Assembly (NCBI RefSeq): GCF_002026305.1
Contig: NZ_MVAB01000001.1
Location: 1,780,001-1,844,000, forward strand
DNA length: 64,000 nt
Direction of reading: 5' to 3'
DNA from: Vagococcus martis
GTDB lineage: Bacteria; Bacillota; Bacilli; Lactobacillales; Vagococcaceae
The number at the start of each line of letters is the position of its first letter. The first letter of the stretch is position 1. The position numbers and the translations under genes were made by a program. Shown here in pieces: positions 1-8,198 of the stretch. Under the pieces are notes generated by a model that saw nothing but the letters and a program-made list of their open reading frames with translations, was not told where the DNA came from and ran no database searches.

Positions 1-39
1 TTAAATGAATTATTTGATTCAGAAAATGAGGAAGATTAG
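1..39 (+). CDS. C-terminal end of a probable Asp23/Gls24 family protein (partial)
   Basis: The frame starting at base 1 reads LNELFDSENEED and ends at TAG (37-39), just before nusB. An acidic tail in this position fits the Asp23/Gls24 family (YqhY) protein that precedes nusB in B. subtilis and enterococci. Only twelve residues are visible, so the family is inferred from gene order and not from the sequence. The nusB ribosome site lies inside the last codons, so the two genes are probably translationally coupled. Confidence 0.55.
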   Translation, partial: LNELFDSENEED

Positions 40-40
40 A

Positions 41-484
41 GTGGGATTAACAAGACACCAGTTAAGAGAAGTAGCTTTTCAGACGATATTTTCGATGATG
101 TACCAAGAAGATGCAGCAATCATTGACTCGATTTCTTATACGTTATCATTAATGGATGAAAAATTTGAGTTAGAAGAAGAAGATTTAGTGATTCCAACCT
201 ATTTGGAAGTAGTTGTTACTGGAATAATGGAAAAACAGACTATACTAGATTCAATCATCGAAAAGCATTTAAAAGGTTGGAAAATTAATCGTTTAGCGAA
301 AGCTGACTTGATTATTTTACGCCTGGCCATTTTTGAAATGTTATATTTAAAAGATGTACCCAATAAAGTATCGTTGAATGAGGCGTTGGAATTAGCAAAA
401 ACGTATAGTGATGAAGAATCTAAACGTTTTATTAATGGTGTATTATCATCTGTTTTGAACGATATCGAAAATCAAAATAATTAA
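41..484 (+). CDS. nusB: Transcription antitermination factor NusB
   Basis: NusB is a small all-helical RNA-binding protein. It pairs with S10 (NusE) on boxA RNA to promote antitermination of rRNA operons. The protein begins LTRHQLREVAFQTIF, the typical NusB start, and carries the family's C-terminal region (NRLAKADLIILRLAIFEM, then NEALELAKTYSDEESKRFINGVL). I chose the GTG at 41 (147 aa) because GAGGAAG lies just upstream. The in-frame ATG at 5 would add non-conserved residues and overlap the preceding gene. A hairpin with a T-run follows the stop, so transcription from the upstream gene probably ends here. Confidence 0.95.
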   Translation: MGLTRHQLREVAFQTIFSMMYQEDAAIIDSISYTLSLMDEKFELEEEDLVIPTYLEVVVTGIMEKQTILDSIIEKHLKGWKINRLAKADLIILRLAIFEMLYLKDVPNKVSLNEALELAKTYSDEESKRFINGVLSSVLNDIENQNN

Positions 485-485
485 C

Positions 486-518
486 AAAAGTAAAGATTAA
501 TTTCTTTGCTTTTTTTAT
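486..518 (+). terminator. Intrinsic terminator after nusB
   Basis: AAAGTAAAGA pairs with TCTTTGCTTT (one G-U pair) around a short loop and runs into a T-rich tract directly after the nusB stop. From here to 774 I see no convincing gene. A TTG-started 18-codon frame at 631-687 has AAGGAG upstream but no other support. Confidence 0.7.
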
Positions 519-774
519 TTTGTGAAAAAACAAGAGTTTAATAGAACAAATAATTAAAAGAGAGCATAAAAATTGCTAATAAAATTGCGAGAAGGCATAA
601 TTATGCTTGCTGTATAAGGAGTTTGGATAATTGAGTAATATAAAGGATGCAATTAATAATCAAAATAAAAACAATGGTGTTTTTTAACAGAGTCATTAAT
701 TAATAGAAATTATATGAAGTAAGGAACAAATTCGATTTATAGCGGAAATTTAACTATAAAGAGGAGAATGGAAG

Positions 775-1419
775 ATGAAGAAAGTTAATAAACGTGTGCT
801 GGTTTTAGTGAGTATGGTAGCTTGTTTAATGTTTGGTGGAATCGTTGTGTACGCTAGTGCTGTCATTTGGGGCGGAGAAGATGATATCAAGGGAATCGAA
901 GTTGTTTTAGATAAATTACAATCAGCTGTTCAATCAAGAGATGATAAATTAAAAGAAAGTGCCGGCAAAATTGAAAGCGAATTATCAGAAAAAGAAACAC
1001 TTACAGAAACAATCAAAAGTAAAGAGCAGGAAATTGACGAACTAAACGAAAAGCAGATAGAACTCGAGGTTAAAATTGAGGAATTAAATGCTACTATAGA
1101 AACACAAAAGAAAAATTTAGCAGCAAAAGATGCATATAGAGAAGCAGAAATCGCTGAAATGGAATCATACTATACTGGAGAAGTTAAAAAATACCAAGAA
1201 CAAGTAAGAGCTGAGGAAGCAGAAAAGAATGCGGTTCTTGAGAAATTAAATAATTTAACAATTGAAAAAGAAGAATTAGACAAAGAACTTACACGTTTGA
1301 AAAAAGCAAGTAATGAAAAAGATGGCAAACTAGAAAAAGCTAGAACAGACGTAAAAGAGTTACGAGAAAAAGCTGAGAGTATTTTAGAAGAAGTAAATAC
1401 AAATGAAAATGACCAGTAA
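775..1419 (+). CDS. Membrane-anchored or secreted coiled-coil protein, unknown function
   Basis: I do not recognise a family for this 214-residue protein. Residues about 7-29 form a hydrophobic segment after a basic start (MKKVNKR), so it is either a signal peptide or an N-terminal anchor. The short stretch WGGEDD follows, and then residues about 40-210 are almost entirely charged heptad-like sequence rich in E, K and L, predicting one long coiled coil facing outside the cell. The start has GAGGAG a few bases upstream. The gene stands alone between two strong terminators, so it is an independent unit inserted between nusB and folD, which are normally neighbours. Its role is unknown; a spacer or scaffold at the cell surface is a guess. 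Confidence 0.8.
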   Translation: MKKVNKRVLVLVSMVACLMFGGIVVYASAVIWGGEDDIKGIEVVLDKLQSAVQSRDDKLKESAGKIESELSEKETLTETIKSKEQEIDELNEKQIELEVKIEELNATIETQKKNLAAKDAYREAEIAEMESYYTGEVKKYQEQVRAEEAEKNAVLEKLNNLTIEKEELDKELTRLKKASNEKDGKLEKARTDVKELREKAESILEEVNTNENDQ

Positions 1420-1425
1420 TTTTTA

Positions 1426-1453
1426 TTGTCGAAATGAATATTCATAGTATAAT
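1426..1453 (+). promoter_or_regulatory. Possible sigma-A promoter overlapping a 12-bp palindrome
   Basis: TTGTCG (1426-1431) and TATAAT (1448-1453) are separated by 16 bp. The spacer contains the perfect palindrome ATGAATATTCAT (1434-1445), which could be an operator. A start near 1460 would read straight into the long hairpin at 1457-1512, so any transcript would be very short unless termination is relieved. It may be chance in AT-rich DNA. Confidence 0.35.
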
Positions 1454-1456
1454 AAG

Positions 1457-1520
1457 AACTAATTATAATAAACGCACCTCTAAAGTTTGAGGGTGTATTG
1501 TTATGATTAGTTTTTTATTT
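1457..1520 (+). terminator. Long intrinsic terminator between the coiled-coil gene and folD
   Basis: The arm starting AACTAAT at 1457 pairs over about 24 positions, with several G-U pairs, with the arm ending ATTAGTT at 1512. The loop is TAAAGTTT, and TTTTTATTT follows. The stem is unusually long for a simple terminator. Confidence 0.85.
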
Positions 1521-1534
1521 ATTAGAAGCAAATA

Positions 1535-1543
1535 TGTTAAAAT
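1535..1543 (+). promoter_or_regulatory. Extended -10 promoter for folD
   Basis: TG-T-TAAAAT (1535-1543) matches the extended -10 pattern TGnTATAAT and lies about 34 bases before the folD start. No good -35 element is visible, as is common for extended -10 promoters. It would drive the folD-to-recN run. Confidence 0.45.
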
Positions 1544-1576
1544 AGAACGTAATTAAAAAATGAAGGGATGGAGACG

Positions 1577-2449
1577 ATGACAGTAATTTTAGACGGGAAA
1601 GCATTAGCCAATAAAATGCAAGCAAATTTAGCTAATGAAGTGGCGGATTGGAAAAGTAAAGGCTACCGTATACCTAAACTAGTAGTGATTCTAATAGGGG
1701 AAGACAGTGCTAGTAAAGTATATGTGAAAAATAAAGAAAAATCAGCCCAAAAAATCGGATTCCATTCAGTAGTTAGAAGATTAGATGAATCAGTTAGTGA
1801 GGCGGAGTTGTTAGACATCATTGCAGAGTATAATCAAGATGAAACAGTGGATGGTATCTTAGTACAGCTACCATTACCTAAACATATTGATGAGGAGAAT
1901 GTGTTACTTGCTATTGATCCTAAAAAAGATGTGGACGGATTTCATCCACTTAATGTAGGAAAACTTTTTGTTGGAGATCCTGACATGCATCCGTGCACGC
2001 CTTTTGGTATTATTACATTACTAAAAGAGCATAATATTGAGTTAGTTGGAAAAAAAGTTGTGATAATAGGTAGAAGTAATATCGTTGGAAAACCTTTAAT
2101 GCACATGATGTTAAATGAAGATGCTACTGTCACTATTACTCATTCAAAAACTAAAAATTTAAAAGAAGAAACATTAACAGCAGATGTATTGGTTGCGGCA
2201 ATTGGACAAGCTGAGTTTATTACATCTGATTATGTAAAAGATGGAGCAGTTGTCATTGATGTTGGGATGAATCGAAATAGCGATGGTAAACTAGTTGGGG
2301 ATGTAGATTTTGCAGATGTGTTACCTAAAGTTAGTGCGATTACGCCAGTTCCAGGAGGTGTTGGTCCAATGACAATAACTATGCTAATGGAACAAACGAT
2401 GTATCAAGGTAGAAAACATTGTGGAGAGGAAAGCCATGACAACAAGTGA
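1577..2449 (+). CDS. folD: Bifunctional methylenetetrahydrofolate dehydrogenase / cyclohydrolase FolD
   Basis: FolD interconverts 5,10-methylene-THF, 5,10-methenyl-THF and 10-formyl-THF using NADP, supplying one-carbon units for purines and initiator formyl-Met-tRNA. The 290-residue length is typical. The catalytic-domain pattern YVKNKEKSAQKIG, the segment DGILVQLPLPKH, the dinucleotide-binding stretch VVIIGRSNIVGKP and the family signature PVPGGVGPMT (about 257-266) are all present. I chose the ATG at 1577 because AAGGG lies nine bases upstream and the protein then starts MTVILDGKALA; the ATG at 1568 is too close to that site. The end overlaps the start of xseA by 14 bases. Confidence 0.96.
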   Translation: MTVILDGKALANKMQANLANEVADWKSKGYRIPKLVVILIGEDSASKVYVKNKEKSAQKIGFHSVVRRLDESVSEAELLDIIAEYNQDETVDGILVQLPLPKHIDEENVLLAIDPKKDVDGFHPLNVGKLFVGDPDMHPCTPFGIITLLKEHNIELVGKKVVIIGRSNIVGKPLMHMMLNEDATVTITHSKTKNLKEETLTADVLVAAIGQAEFITSDYVKDGAVVIDVGMNRNSDGKLVGDVDFADVLPKVSAITPVPGGVGPMTITMLMEQTMYQGRKHCGEESHDNK

Positions 2450-3785
2450 TTATTTAACGGTCACAGCATTAACAAAATATTTAAAACGTAAATTTGATGC
2501 AGACCCATATTTAGAGAAAGTTTATTTGACTGGTGAAGTATCAAATTTTCGAGCCAGAGCAAATAGCCATCAATATTTTAGCTTGAAAGATGATAAGGCT
2601 AAAATTTCAGCAGTAATGTTTAAAGGGGCATACCAAAAACTAAAATTTACTCCTGAAGAGGGGATGAAAGTTTTAGTGGTTGGTCGCCTCTCTCTTTATG
2701 AGGCATCTGGTAATTATCAAATTTATATTGATCATATGGAACCAGATGGAGTAGGTGCTTTGTACCAGGCTTATGAGCAACTAAAAGCATCACTAGAAAA
2801 AGAAGGCTTGTTTAAATTAACGCATAAGCAATCATTAGTGAAGTATCCACAGCGAATTGCGGTTATCACAAGTCCGAGTGGGGCGGTTATTAAAGATATT
2901 ATGACCACAATACAAAGACGTTATCCTATTGCACAGTTAGTATTATTTCCGACAAAAGTTCAAGGAGATGATGCTGCAGGAGAAATTGTGCAACAAATCA
3001 AAGAAGTAGATGCAATTGGCAATTTTGATACGATGATTGTTGGTCGTGGTGGAGGCTCTATTGAAGATTTGTGGTCATTTAATACAGAAGAAGTGGTTCG
3101 TGCTGTTTTTGAAGCGAGAACACCGGTTATTTCATCTGTGGGACACGAAACAGATACTACGTTAACAGACCTAGTAGCAGACGTACGAGCGGCAACTCCA
3201 ACAGCGGCTGCAGAACTAGCAGTACCTGTGTTACAAGAAGAGTTACTTAAAATTCGAGAAAAGCAATCACGATTGTATCATGCACTTGATAATCAATTAA
3301 AACATAAACGTGCTCGATTTGAAAAAGCAAGTGAGTCAGTCATATTTAAACAACCAAATCGATTGTATGAAGCATTTTATTTACAATTAGATAATTTAGA
3401 TCGACGTTTGAAACAGACTATAAGCACTCAGTTACATGAAAAGCAAGTGAAATGGCAAAAGCAATCAGAAAGATTGATGGTAAAAAATCCATCTGAATTA
3501 ATTAAACGACGTCACCAAGAACGTAAATTTTTGGAACTGAATTTACACAGAGCAATGTCTCAACTCATTAGTGATAAAAAGCAATCTCTTTATCAAACGA
3601 CTGAATCACTAGATTTACTGAGTCCACTTAAGACAATGGGGCGAGGATATAGTTATGTTACTAAGAATAATCATATTGTAAAAAGTGTCTCAGATGTTAA
3701 AATTGGAGATGAGATGATATTGAATGTATCAGATGGCCAGATACAAGCAGAAGTAAAAGAGATAGAAAGTGATGGGAAAGCATGA
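2436..3785 (+). CDS. xseA: Exodeoxyribonuclease VII large subunit
   Basis: XseA is the catalytic subunit of exonuclease VII, which degrades single-stranded DNA from either end in repair and recombination. The N-terminal OB-fold ([15 protein letters not shown], then [20 protein letters not shown]) precedes the catalytic core with [30 protein letters not shown] and [20 protein letters not shown] long helical region that binds XseB follows. I chose the ATG at 2436 (449 aa), six bases after GAGAGGA, rather than the GTG at 2421. It overlaps folD at the start and xseB (ATGA) at the end, which indicates tight translational coupling. Confidence 0.96.
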   Translation: MTTSDYLTVTALTKYLKRKFDADPYLEKVYLTGEVSNFRARANSHQYFSLKDDKAKISAVMFKGAYQKLKFTPEEGMKVLVVGRLSLYEASGNYQIYIDHMEPDGVGALYQAYEQLKASLEKEGLFKLTHKQSLVKYPQRIAVITSPSGAVIKDIMTTIQRRYPIAQLVLFPTKVQGDDAAGEIVQQIKEVDAIGNFDTMIVGRGGGSIEDLWSFNTEEVVRAVFEARTPVISSVGHETDTTLTDLVADVRAATPTAAAELAVPVLQEELLKIREKQSRLYHALDNQLKHKRARFEKASESVIFKQPNRLYEAFYLQLDNLDRRLKQTISTQLHEKQVKWQKQSERLMVKNPSELIKRRHQERKFLELNLHRAMSQLISDKKQSLYQTTESLDLLSPLKTMGRGYSYVTKNNHIVKSVSDVKIGDEMILNVSDGQIQAEVKEIESDGKA

Positions 3786-4009
3786 GTAAAGAAAAACAAA
3801 CATTTGAAGAGTCAATGGAAGAGCTTGAACAAATCATTAAAGGACTAGAATCAGGAGATGTCCCGTTAGAAACGGCATTGGAAAAGTTTCAACGAGGTGT
3901 TGAGTTAAGTAAAGAGTGTCAAAAGACATTAGCAAATGCCGAAAAAACACTGACTAAAGTAATGAGTCAAGATGGTCAAGAAATCGATTTTGAAGCAAAA
4001 GGAGACTAA
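3782..4009 (+). CDS. xseB: Exodeoxyribonuclease VII small subunit
   Basis: XseB is the small helical subunit that assembles on the XseA stalk to form exonuclease VII. The 75 residues include the family pattern [23 protein letters not shown] and the helix [15 protein letters not shown]. The start codon overlaps the xseA stop (ATGA), so subunit production is coupled. ispA begins two bases after its stop. Confidence 0.95.
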   Translation: MSKEKQTFEESMEELEQIIKGLESGDVPLETALEKFQRGVELSKECQKTLANAEKTLTKVMSQDGQEIDFEAKGD

Positions 4010-4011
4010 AT

Positions 4012-4905
4012 ATGTCGACATACACTGATTTTGTGACACGACATGTACCAATCATTGAACAAACCATTTGTACATTTTTAAAAAAAGAAACAATAGGTGA
4101 AGACTTGTATGACTCTATGAGTTATTCGGTAAAAGCTGGTGGGAAAAAATTCCGTCCACTTTTATTTTTGGCGACGTTATCCTTAGTTGATTACCCGATC
4201 ACTAATAAAGAATATAAAGTCGCAAGTTCTTTAGAAATGATTCATACCTATTCATTAATCCATGATGATTTGCCAGCGATGGATGATGATGATTTACGAC
4301 GAGGTAAACCAACCAATCATAAACAATTTGGCGAAGCGATGGCTATTTTGGCAGGCGATGGATTATTAACGGAGTCTTTTCATCTGCTTTCTAGTGCGGA
4401 GATAGAAGCGACTAAATTAGTTAAGTTGGTAGAAATTCTATCTAGTAGTGCTGGGACAAAAGGGATGATAGCTGGTCAAGTTGAAGACATAGAAGCAGAA
4501 GAGCAATCTGTGTCACTTGCTGAATTACAATTGATTCATGAGAAGAAAACGGGAGCATTGATAAAATCTGCCGTTGAGATGGCATGTGTGTTAGCAAGTG
4601 TAAGCCCCATCATTGAAAGTGAGTTGATGACTTATGCAACGTCTGTTGGAATTGCATTTCAAATTCGTGATGACTTATTGGATGTGATTGGTGATGAGGC
4701 TATTATCGGGAAACACGTTGGTAGTGATGAAAAATTAAATAAATCAACTTATGTGTCATTGTTAGGGTTAGAAGAAGCCAAAGAAGCGTTCTATAAACAA
4801 TGTGACATAGCTAAAGAAGCATTGCACCGAACAAAAATTGAATTGGGAATAGACAATACTCAAACGTTACTAGATGAAATATTAAAAGAATTGAAGGAAA
4901 TATAA
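4012..4905 (+). CDS. ispA: Polyprenyl (farnesyl) diphosphate synthase
   Basis: This short-chain trans-prenyltransferase condenses IPP with DMAPP and GPP to make farnesyl diphosphate, the precursor of undecaprenyl carrier lipid and quinone tails. The first aspartate-rich motif, HDDLPAMDDDD (about 84-94), and the second, DDLLD (220-224), bind the Mg-diphosphates. GGKKFRP near residue 43 is the IPP-binding region. The 297-residue length is normal. In B. subtilis dxs lies between this gene and tlyA; here tlyA follows directly, which fits an organism that makes IPP by the mevalonate route. The last base of its stop is the first base of the tlyA start. Confidence 0.94.
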   Translation: MSTYTDFVTRHVPIIEQTICTFLKKETIGEDLYDSMSYSVKAGGKKFRPLLFLATLSLVDYPITNKEYKVASSLEMIHTYSLIHDDLPAMDDDDLRRGKPTNHKQFGEAMAILAGDGLLTESFHLLSSAEIEATKLVKLVEILSSSAGTKGMIAGQVEDIEAEEQSVSLAELQLIHEKKTGALIKSAVEMACVLASVSPIIESELMTYATSVGIAFQIRDDLLDVIGDEAIIGKHVGSDEKLNKSTYVSLLGLEEAKEAFYKQCDIAKEALHRTKIELGIDNTQTLLDEILKELKEI

Positions 4906-5732
4906 TGAAAGAAAAAGTCGGCAAAGAACGAGTAGATGTTCTTTTAGTGCAACAAGGATTGTGTGAGACAAGAGAAAAAGCCAAACGAACAGTGATGGCT
5001 GGTTTAGTATGTGATGAGAAAAATATCCGATACGATAAACCTGGTGAAAAAATACCTATCACGACTGAATTACGTTTAAAAGGTCAAGTATTGAAATATG
5101 TGTCTCGCGGTGGATTGAAACTTGAAAAAGCAATAGAGGTATTTGATATTGATTTTTCTAACAAAATCTTATTAGATATAGGTTCGTCGACAGGCGGATT
5201 TACTGATGTTGCCTTACAAAATGGAGCTATGATGAGTTATGCTTTAGATGTTGGGTCAAATCAATTAGCATGGAAACTTCGTCAAGATGAACGTGTAGAA
5301 GTGATGGAAAAAACTAATTTTAGGTATTCAAAATTAGCTGATTTTAAATTAGGTCAACCGACAATTGCCACGATAGATGTTTCATTTATTTCATTAAAGC
5401 TAATAATCCCTGTGTTGCGTGATATTATTTCAAATGATGGAGAAGTAGTTGCTTTAATTAAACCGCAATTTGAAGCTGGAAAAGAACAAGTCGGTAAAAA
5501 AGGCATAGTAAGAGACAAAAAAGTTCATGTTGATGTATTGAATAGAATGATAGACATGATGACAGACTCAAGGTTTAATGTTATGCAATTAGATTACTCG
5601 CCTATAACAGGTGGGGAGGGAAATATTGAATTTCTTGCTTATTTAAAACCTTGTGAAGAAGTAGGTAACTATTTAGGAAAAGAAACGCCCGTTCAATTAG
5701 TTGAAAGAGCTCATGCTCAGTTAAATGGATAA
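4905..5732 (+). CDS. tlyA: TlyA family rRNA methyltransferase (YqxC)
   Basis: TlyA proteins are S-adenosylmethionine-dependent enzymes that 2'-O-methylate cytidines in rRNA; some members are linked to hemolysin activity and capreomycin sensitivity. An N-terminal S4 RNA-binding domain (RVDVLLVQQGLCETREKA, residues 9-26) is followed by the linker motif YVSRGGLKLEKA and an FtsJ-type Rossmann domain with DIGSSTGGF (91-99). KPQFEAGKEQVGKKGIVRD is a conserved late motif. The 275-residue length is typical. The start overlaps the ispA stop by one base, and argR follows 12 bases after its end. Confidence 0.92.
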   Translation: MKEKVGKERVDVLLVQQGLCETREKAKRTVMAGLVCDEKNIRYDKPGEKIPITTELRLKGQVLKYVSRGGLKLEKAIEVFDIDFSNKILLDIGSSTGGFTDVALQNGAMMSYALDVGSNQLAWKLRQDERVEVMEKTNFRYSKLADFKLGQPTIATIDVSFISLKLIIPVLRDIISNDGEVVALIKPQFEAGKEQVGKKGIVRDKKVHVDVLNRMIDMMTDSRFNVMQLDYSPITGGEGNIEFLAYLKPCEEVGNYLGKETPVQLVERAHAQLNG

Positions 5733-5744
5733 GAGAGGTCGAAC

Positions 5745-6191
5745 ATGAGAAAGTCTGAACGACAAAAGTTAATCAAACAAATCATATTTGAAGAAAGTGT
5801 TGGCAAACAAGAAGAGTTAGTTATTTTATTAAAAGAACGCGGTATTCCTGTGACTCAAGCGACAGTATCTCGAGATATAAAAGAGTTGAATCTGATTAAA
5901 CAAGTAGATGAACATGGAGATTTCAGATATTACCTACCTAAAAATGACACGTCAGAAAAACGTCGCTTGGAAAAAATGATTGAAACATCATTTATAAAAG
6001 TCGAAATAATGGATAATTTGGTGAACTTGCAGTTAGAGCCAGGTGTGGGTGTTATTATAGGGAAACTGGTTGAATTTGTGTATGAGGATAGTTTATTTGC
6101 CGTTGTTGCTAATGATGATAAATTACTGATTATTACACGAACGAATGAACAGGCACGTATGTTAGAAAGAGAAATTTTATCTATGACATAA
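5745..6191 (+). CDS. argR: Arginine repressor ArgR/AhrC
   Basis: ArgR is a hexameric arginine-sensing regulator that represses arginine synthesis and activates catabolism. Residues 1-70 form the winged helix, with the recognition region VTQATVSRDIKELNL (about 37-51). Residues 80-148 form the oligomerisation and arginine-binding domain. The usual GDD arginine-contact motif reads ANDDK here: both aspartates are kept, but the glycine and the following Thr are changed. The gene sits between tlyA and recN as in most Firmicutes. Lactobacillales often carry several ArgR paralogs, so whether this copy is the main arginine repressor cannot be judged from here. Confidence 0.92.
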   Translation: MRKSERQKLIKQIIFEESVGKQEELVILLKERGIPVTQATVSRDIKELNLIKQVDEHGDFRYYLPKNDTSEKRRLEKMIETSFIKVEIMDNLVNLQLEPGVGVIIGKLVEFVYEDSLFAVVANDDKLLIITRTNEQARMLEREILSMT

Positions 6192-6206
6192 GAGGTGAGA
6201 AGCGAC

Positions 6207-7877
6207 ATGATTCAAGAATTAACAGTTCAAGATTTTGCAATTATTTCTAATTTAACGATTCCTTTTAAAGAAGGAATGACAGTGCTGACAGGTGAAACTG
6301 GAGCGGGGAAATCGATTATTATAGATGCGATGGGATTAATCGTTGGCGGTCGTGGTTCAGCTGATTATATAAGAGATGGTGCAGAGAGATGTCGGATTGA
6401 AGGGTCATTTTTTGTTTCAGATAATGAAAAAGTTGCGACATTTTTAGAAGATAATGGGATAGAATCAGCAGAGGGTCAATTAGTTATTCAGCGCGAAATA
6501 TATCGCACAGGTAGAAATAATTGCCGAATTAATGGACAATTAGTTACTACTAAAACTCTACGTGAGATTGGTCCCTTTATAGTTGATATTCATGGACAAA
6601 ATGAGCATCAAGAATTAATGCAAGTTCAGAACCATCTAAGATTACTAGATCAATATGCTCCAAGTGATGTAAAAGAACTAAAAGAGATGTATCAAGAAAA
6701 ATATCAGAAGTATGATGAACTGAAACATAAAGTGACGCATCTATTGAATCATGAAAAAGAATTTGTTCAACGCATGGACATGCTGACATTTCAATATAAA
6801 GAAATCGAAACAGCGCAACTTGTTGTTGGTGAAGAAGAATCTTTAATAGAAGAAAGACGTCGATTAGTAAACTTTCAAAAAATTATGGATTCATTAAAGA
6901 AAGCTTATCAGTATTTAGACAATGAAGAAATCAATGCTGTGAGCTTAAGTGGCGCAGCAATGACCGAGATGGAACAAATAGAGTCTATTGATACAGAATA
7001 TGCTGAAACGACGGAGTTATTGCGGACAGCATATTATTCTTTACAAGAAGCAACGGGTAGAATCAATACATCTTTAGAGCAATTAGAAATGGATGACGAG
7101 CGATTAATTGTGATTGATAATCGACTGGATATTATTAGGCAATTAAAACGAAAATATGGCGAGACAGTAGAAGAAGTGCTTGCATATTTTGAAGAAATTA
7201 CGCAAGAGTTAGAATCACAACTAGATACCACAACAGATGTGACTAAATTACAAGAACAGTTAATAGAAATGGAGCAAGAATTACAGGGTATAGCATTAAA
7301 ACTTAGTGAAACAAGACATCAAGTCGCAAAAGTATTAGAAGAAAATATCATGTCTCAATTGGCTAGTTTGTATATGGAACAAGCGGTTTTCGAAGTGGTG
7401 TTTACGCAAACTGATTTAACGATTAATGGAATAGATAAAGTTGAGTTCTATTTATCGACCAATGTAGGTGAGTCATTAAAACCTTTAACAAAAATTGTTT
7501 CTGGCGGGGAATTGTCACGAATTATGTTAGCGTTAAAAACTATTTTTTCAACGACACAATCGATTACTAGTATTGTGTTTGACGAGGTGGATACCGGGGT
7601 TAGCGGTCGTGTGGCGCAAGCAATTGCTGAAAAAATTCATCAGATTGGTTCACACTCTCAAGTATTATGTATTACCCATTTACCACAAGTAGCAGCAATA
7701 GCAGATACTCAATATTTTATTAGAAAATTAGTTAAAGATAACCGTACACAAACACAAGTTAGTGAATTGGCTGACAGTGAGCGAGTAAATGAAATTGCAC
7801 GGATGCTTTCAGGGGCTGATGTTACTGAGCTGACGAAAGAACATGCGAAAGAATTACTTGATTTAGCAAAAAAATAG
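6207..7877 (+). CDS. recN: DNA repair protein RecN
   Basis: RecN is an SMC-like ATPase that acts early at double-strand breaks and holds DNA ends together. The Walker A motif GETGAGKS is at 29-36, a long bidirectional coiled coil spans about 160-380, the ABC signature SGGELSR is near 432, and Walker B IVFDEVDTGVSG is near 455-466. The 556-residue length is typical. I chose the ATG at 6207, which gives the standard start MIQELTVQDFAI and lies after AGAGGTG; the GTG at 6195 overlaps that site. It is the last gene of the folD-recN run and a strong terminator follows immediately. Confidence 0.96.
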   Translation: MIQELTVQDFAIISNLTIPFKEGMTVLTGETGAGKSIIIDAMGLIVGGRGSADYIRDGAERCRIEGSFFVSDNEKVATFLEDNGIESAEGQLVIQREIYRTGRNNCRINGQLVTTKTLREIGPFIVDIHGQNEHQELMQVQNHLRLLDQYAPSDVKELKEMYQEKYQKYDELKHKVTHLLNHEKEFVQRMDMLTFQYKEIETAQLVVGEEESLIEERRRLVNFQKIMDSLKKAYQYLDNEEINAVSLSGAAMTEMEQIESIDTEYAETTELLRTAYYSLQEATGRINTSLEQLEMDDERLIVIDNRLDIIRQLKRKYGETVEEVLAYFEEITQELESQLDTTTDVTKLQEQLIEMEQELQGIALKLSETRHQVAKVLEENIMSQLASLYMEQAVFEVVFTQTDLTINGIDKVEFYLSTNVGESLKPLTKIVSGGELSRIMLALKTIFSTTQSITSIVFDEVDTGVSGRVAQAIAEKIHQIGSHSQVLCITHLPQVAAIADTQYFIRKLVKDNRTQTQVSELADSERVNEIARMLSGADVTELTKEHAKELLDLAKK

Positions 7878-7910
7878 CGTCGACCTCATGAGAGGTCAAC
7901 GCTATTTTTT
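7872..7910. terminator. Strong terminator between recN and the DUF4044 gene
   Basis: AAATAGCGT plus GACCTC pairs with GAGGTC plus ACGCTATTT around a short loop and ends in TTTTTT. The flanking A-run and T-run allow function on both strands, which suits the convergent recN and DUF4044 genes. Confidence 0.9.
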
Positions 7911-8028
7911 AGATTACACCAATCGCTGCTAATGAAGATAAGACAATTCCACCCACAGTTACAATAATCATAATCCAAACGACGACTTTTGTAATCTTGC
8001 TGAATGTTGATTTTGGTTTTTTATCCAT
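7909..8028 (-). CDS. DUF4044 family small membrane protein
   Basis: This frame encodes 39 residues beginning MDKKPKSTFSKITKVVVWIM. A short basic, hydrophilic start is followed by one hydrophobic helix (about 14-36), which matches the DUF4044 family of single-span proteins in Lactobacillales. The function of the family is not known. GGAG lies 13 bases before the ATG, and TTGTAA with TATAAT (18-bp spacer) lies further upstream. It converges on recN and shares the terminator. Confidence 0.75.
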   Translation of the reverse strand: MDKKPKSTFSKITKVVVWIMIIVTVGGIVLSSLAAIGVI

Positions 8029-8046
8029 AGTTTAAAATTCACTCCA

Positions 8047-8076
8047 ATTATATAGTCATTACTATGTATTTTACAA
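8047..8076 (-). promoter_or_regulatory. Promoter of the DUF4044 gene
   Basis: On the minus strand, TTGTAA (8071-8076) and TATAAT (8047-8052) are 18 bp apart, 19 bases before the DUF4044 start codon. Confidence 0.6.
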
Positions 8077-8133
8077 TGAGGAATATCTAAATAGCAAGAA
8101 AATCAATTAAATGTAAAAATATGCTTAAATAAA

Positions 8134-8162
8134 TTGAAAGAATTGAACGCAATGATTATAAT
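8134..8162 (+). promoter_or_regulatory. Promoter of the DUF3397 gene
   Basis: TTGAAA (8134-8139) and TATAAT (8157-8162) are separated by the ideal 17 bp. The start codon of the next gene is at 8199. Confidence 0.75.
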
Positions 8163-8198
8163 GAAAGTAATAATAATGTTAATGAAGGGATAAATAGC

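Noticed and set aside
631-687. TTG-started frame of 18 codons with AAGGAG upstream, between nusB and the coiled-coil gene
   Set aside because: Composition is plain AT-rich sequence, there is no family resemblance and a TTG start in random DNA is common; without conservation or ribosome data I do not call it a gene.
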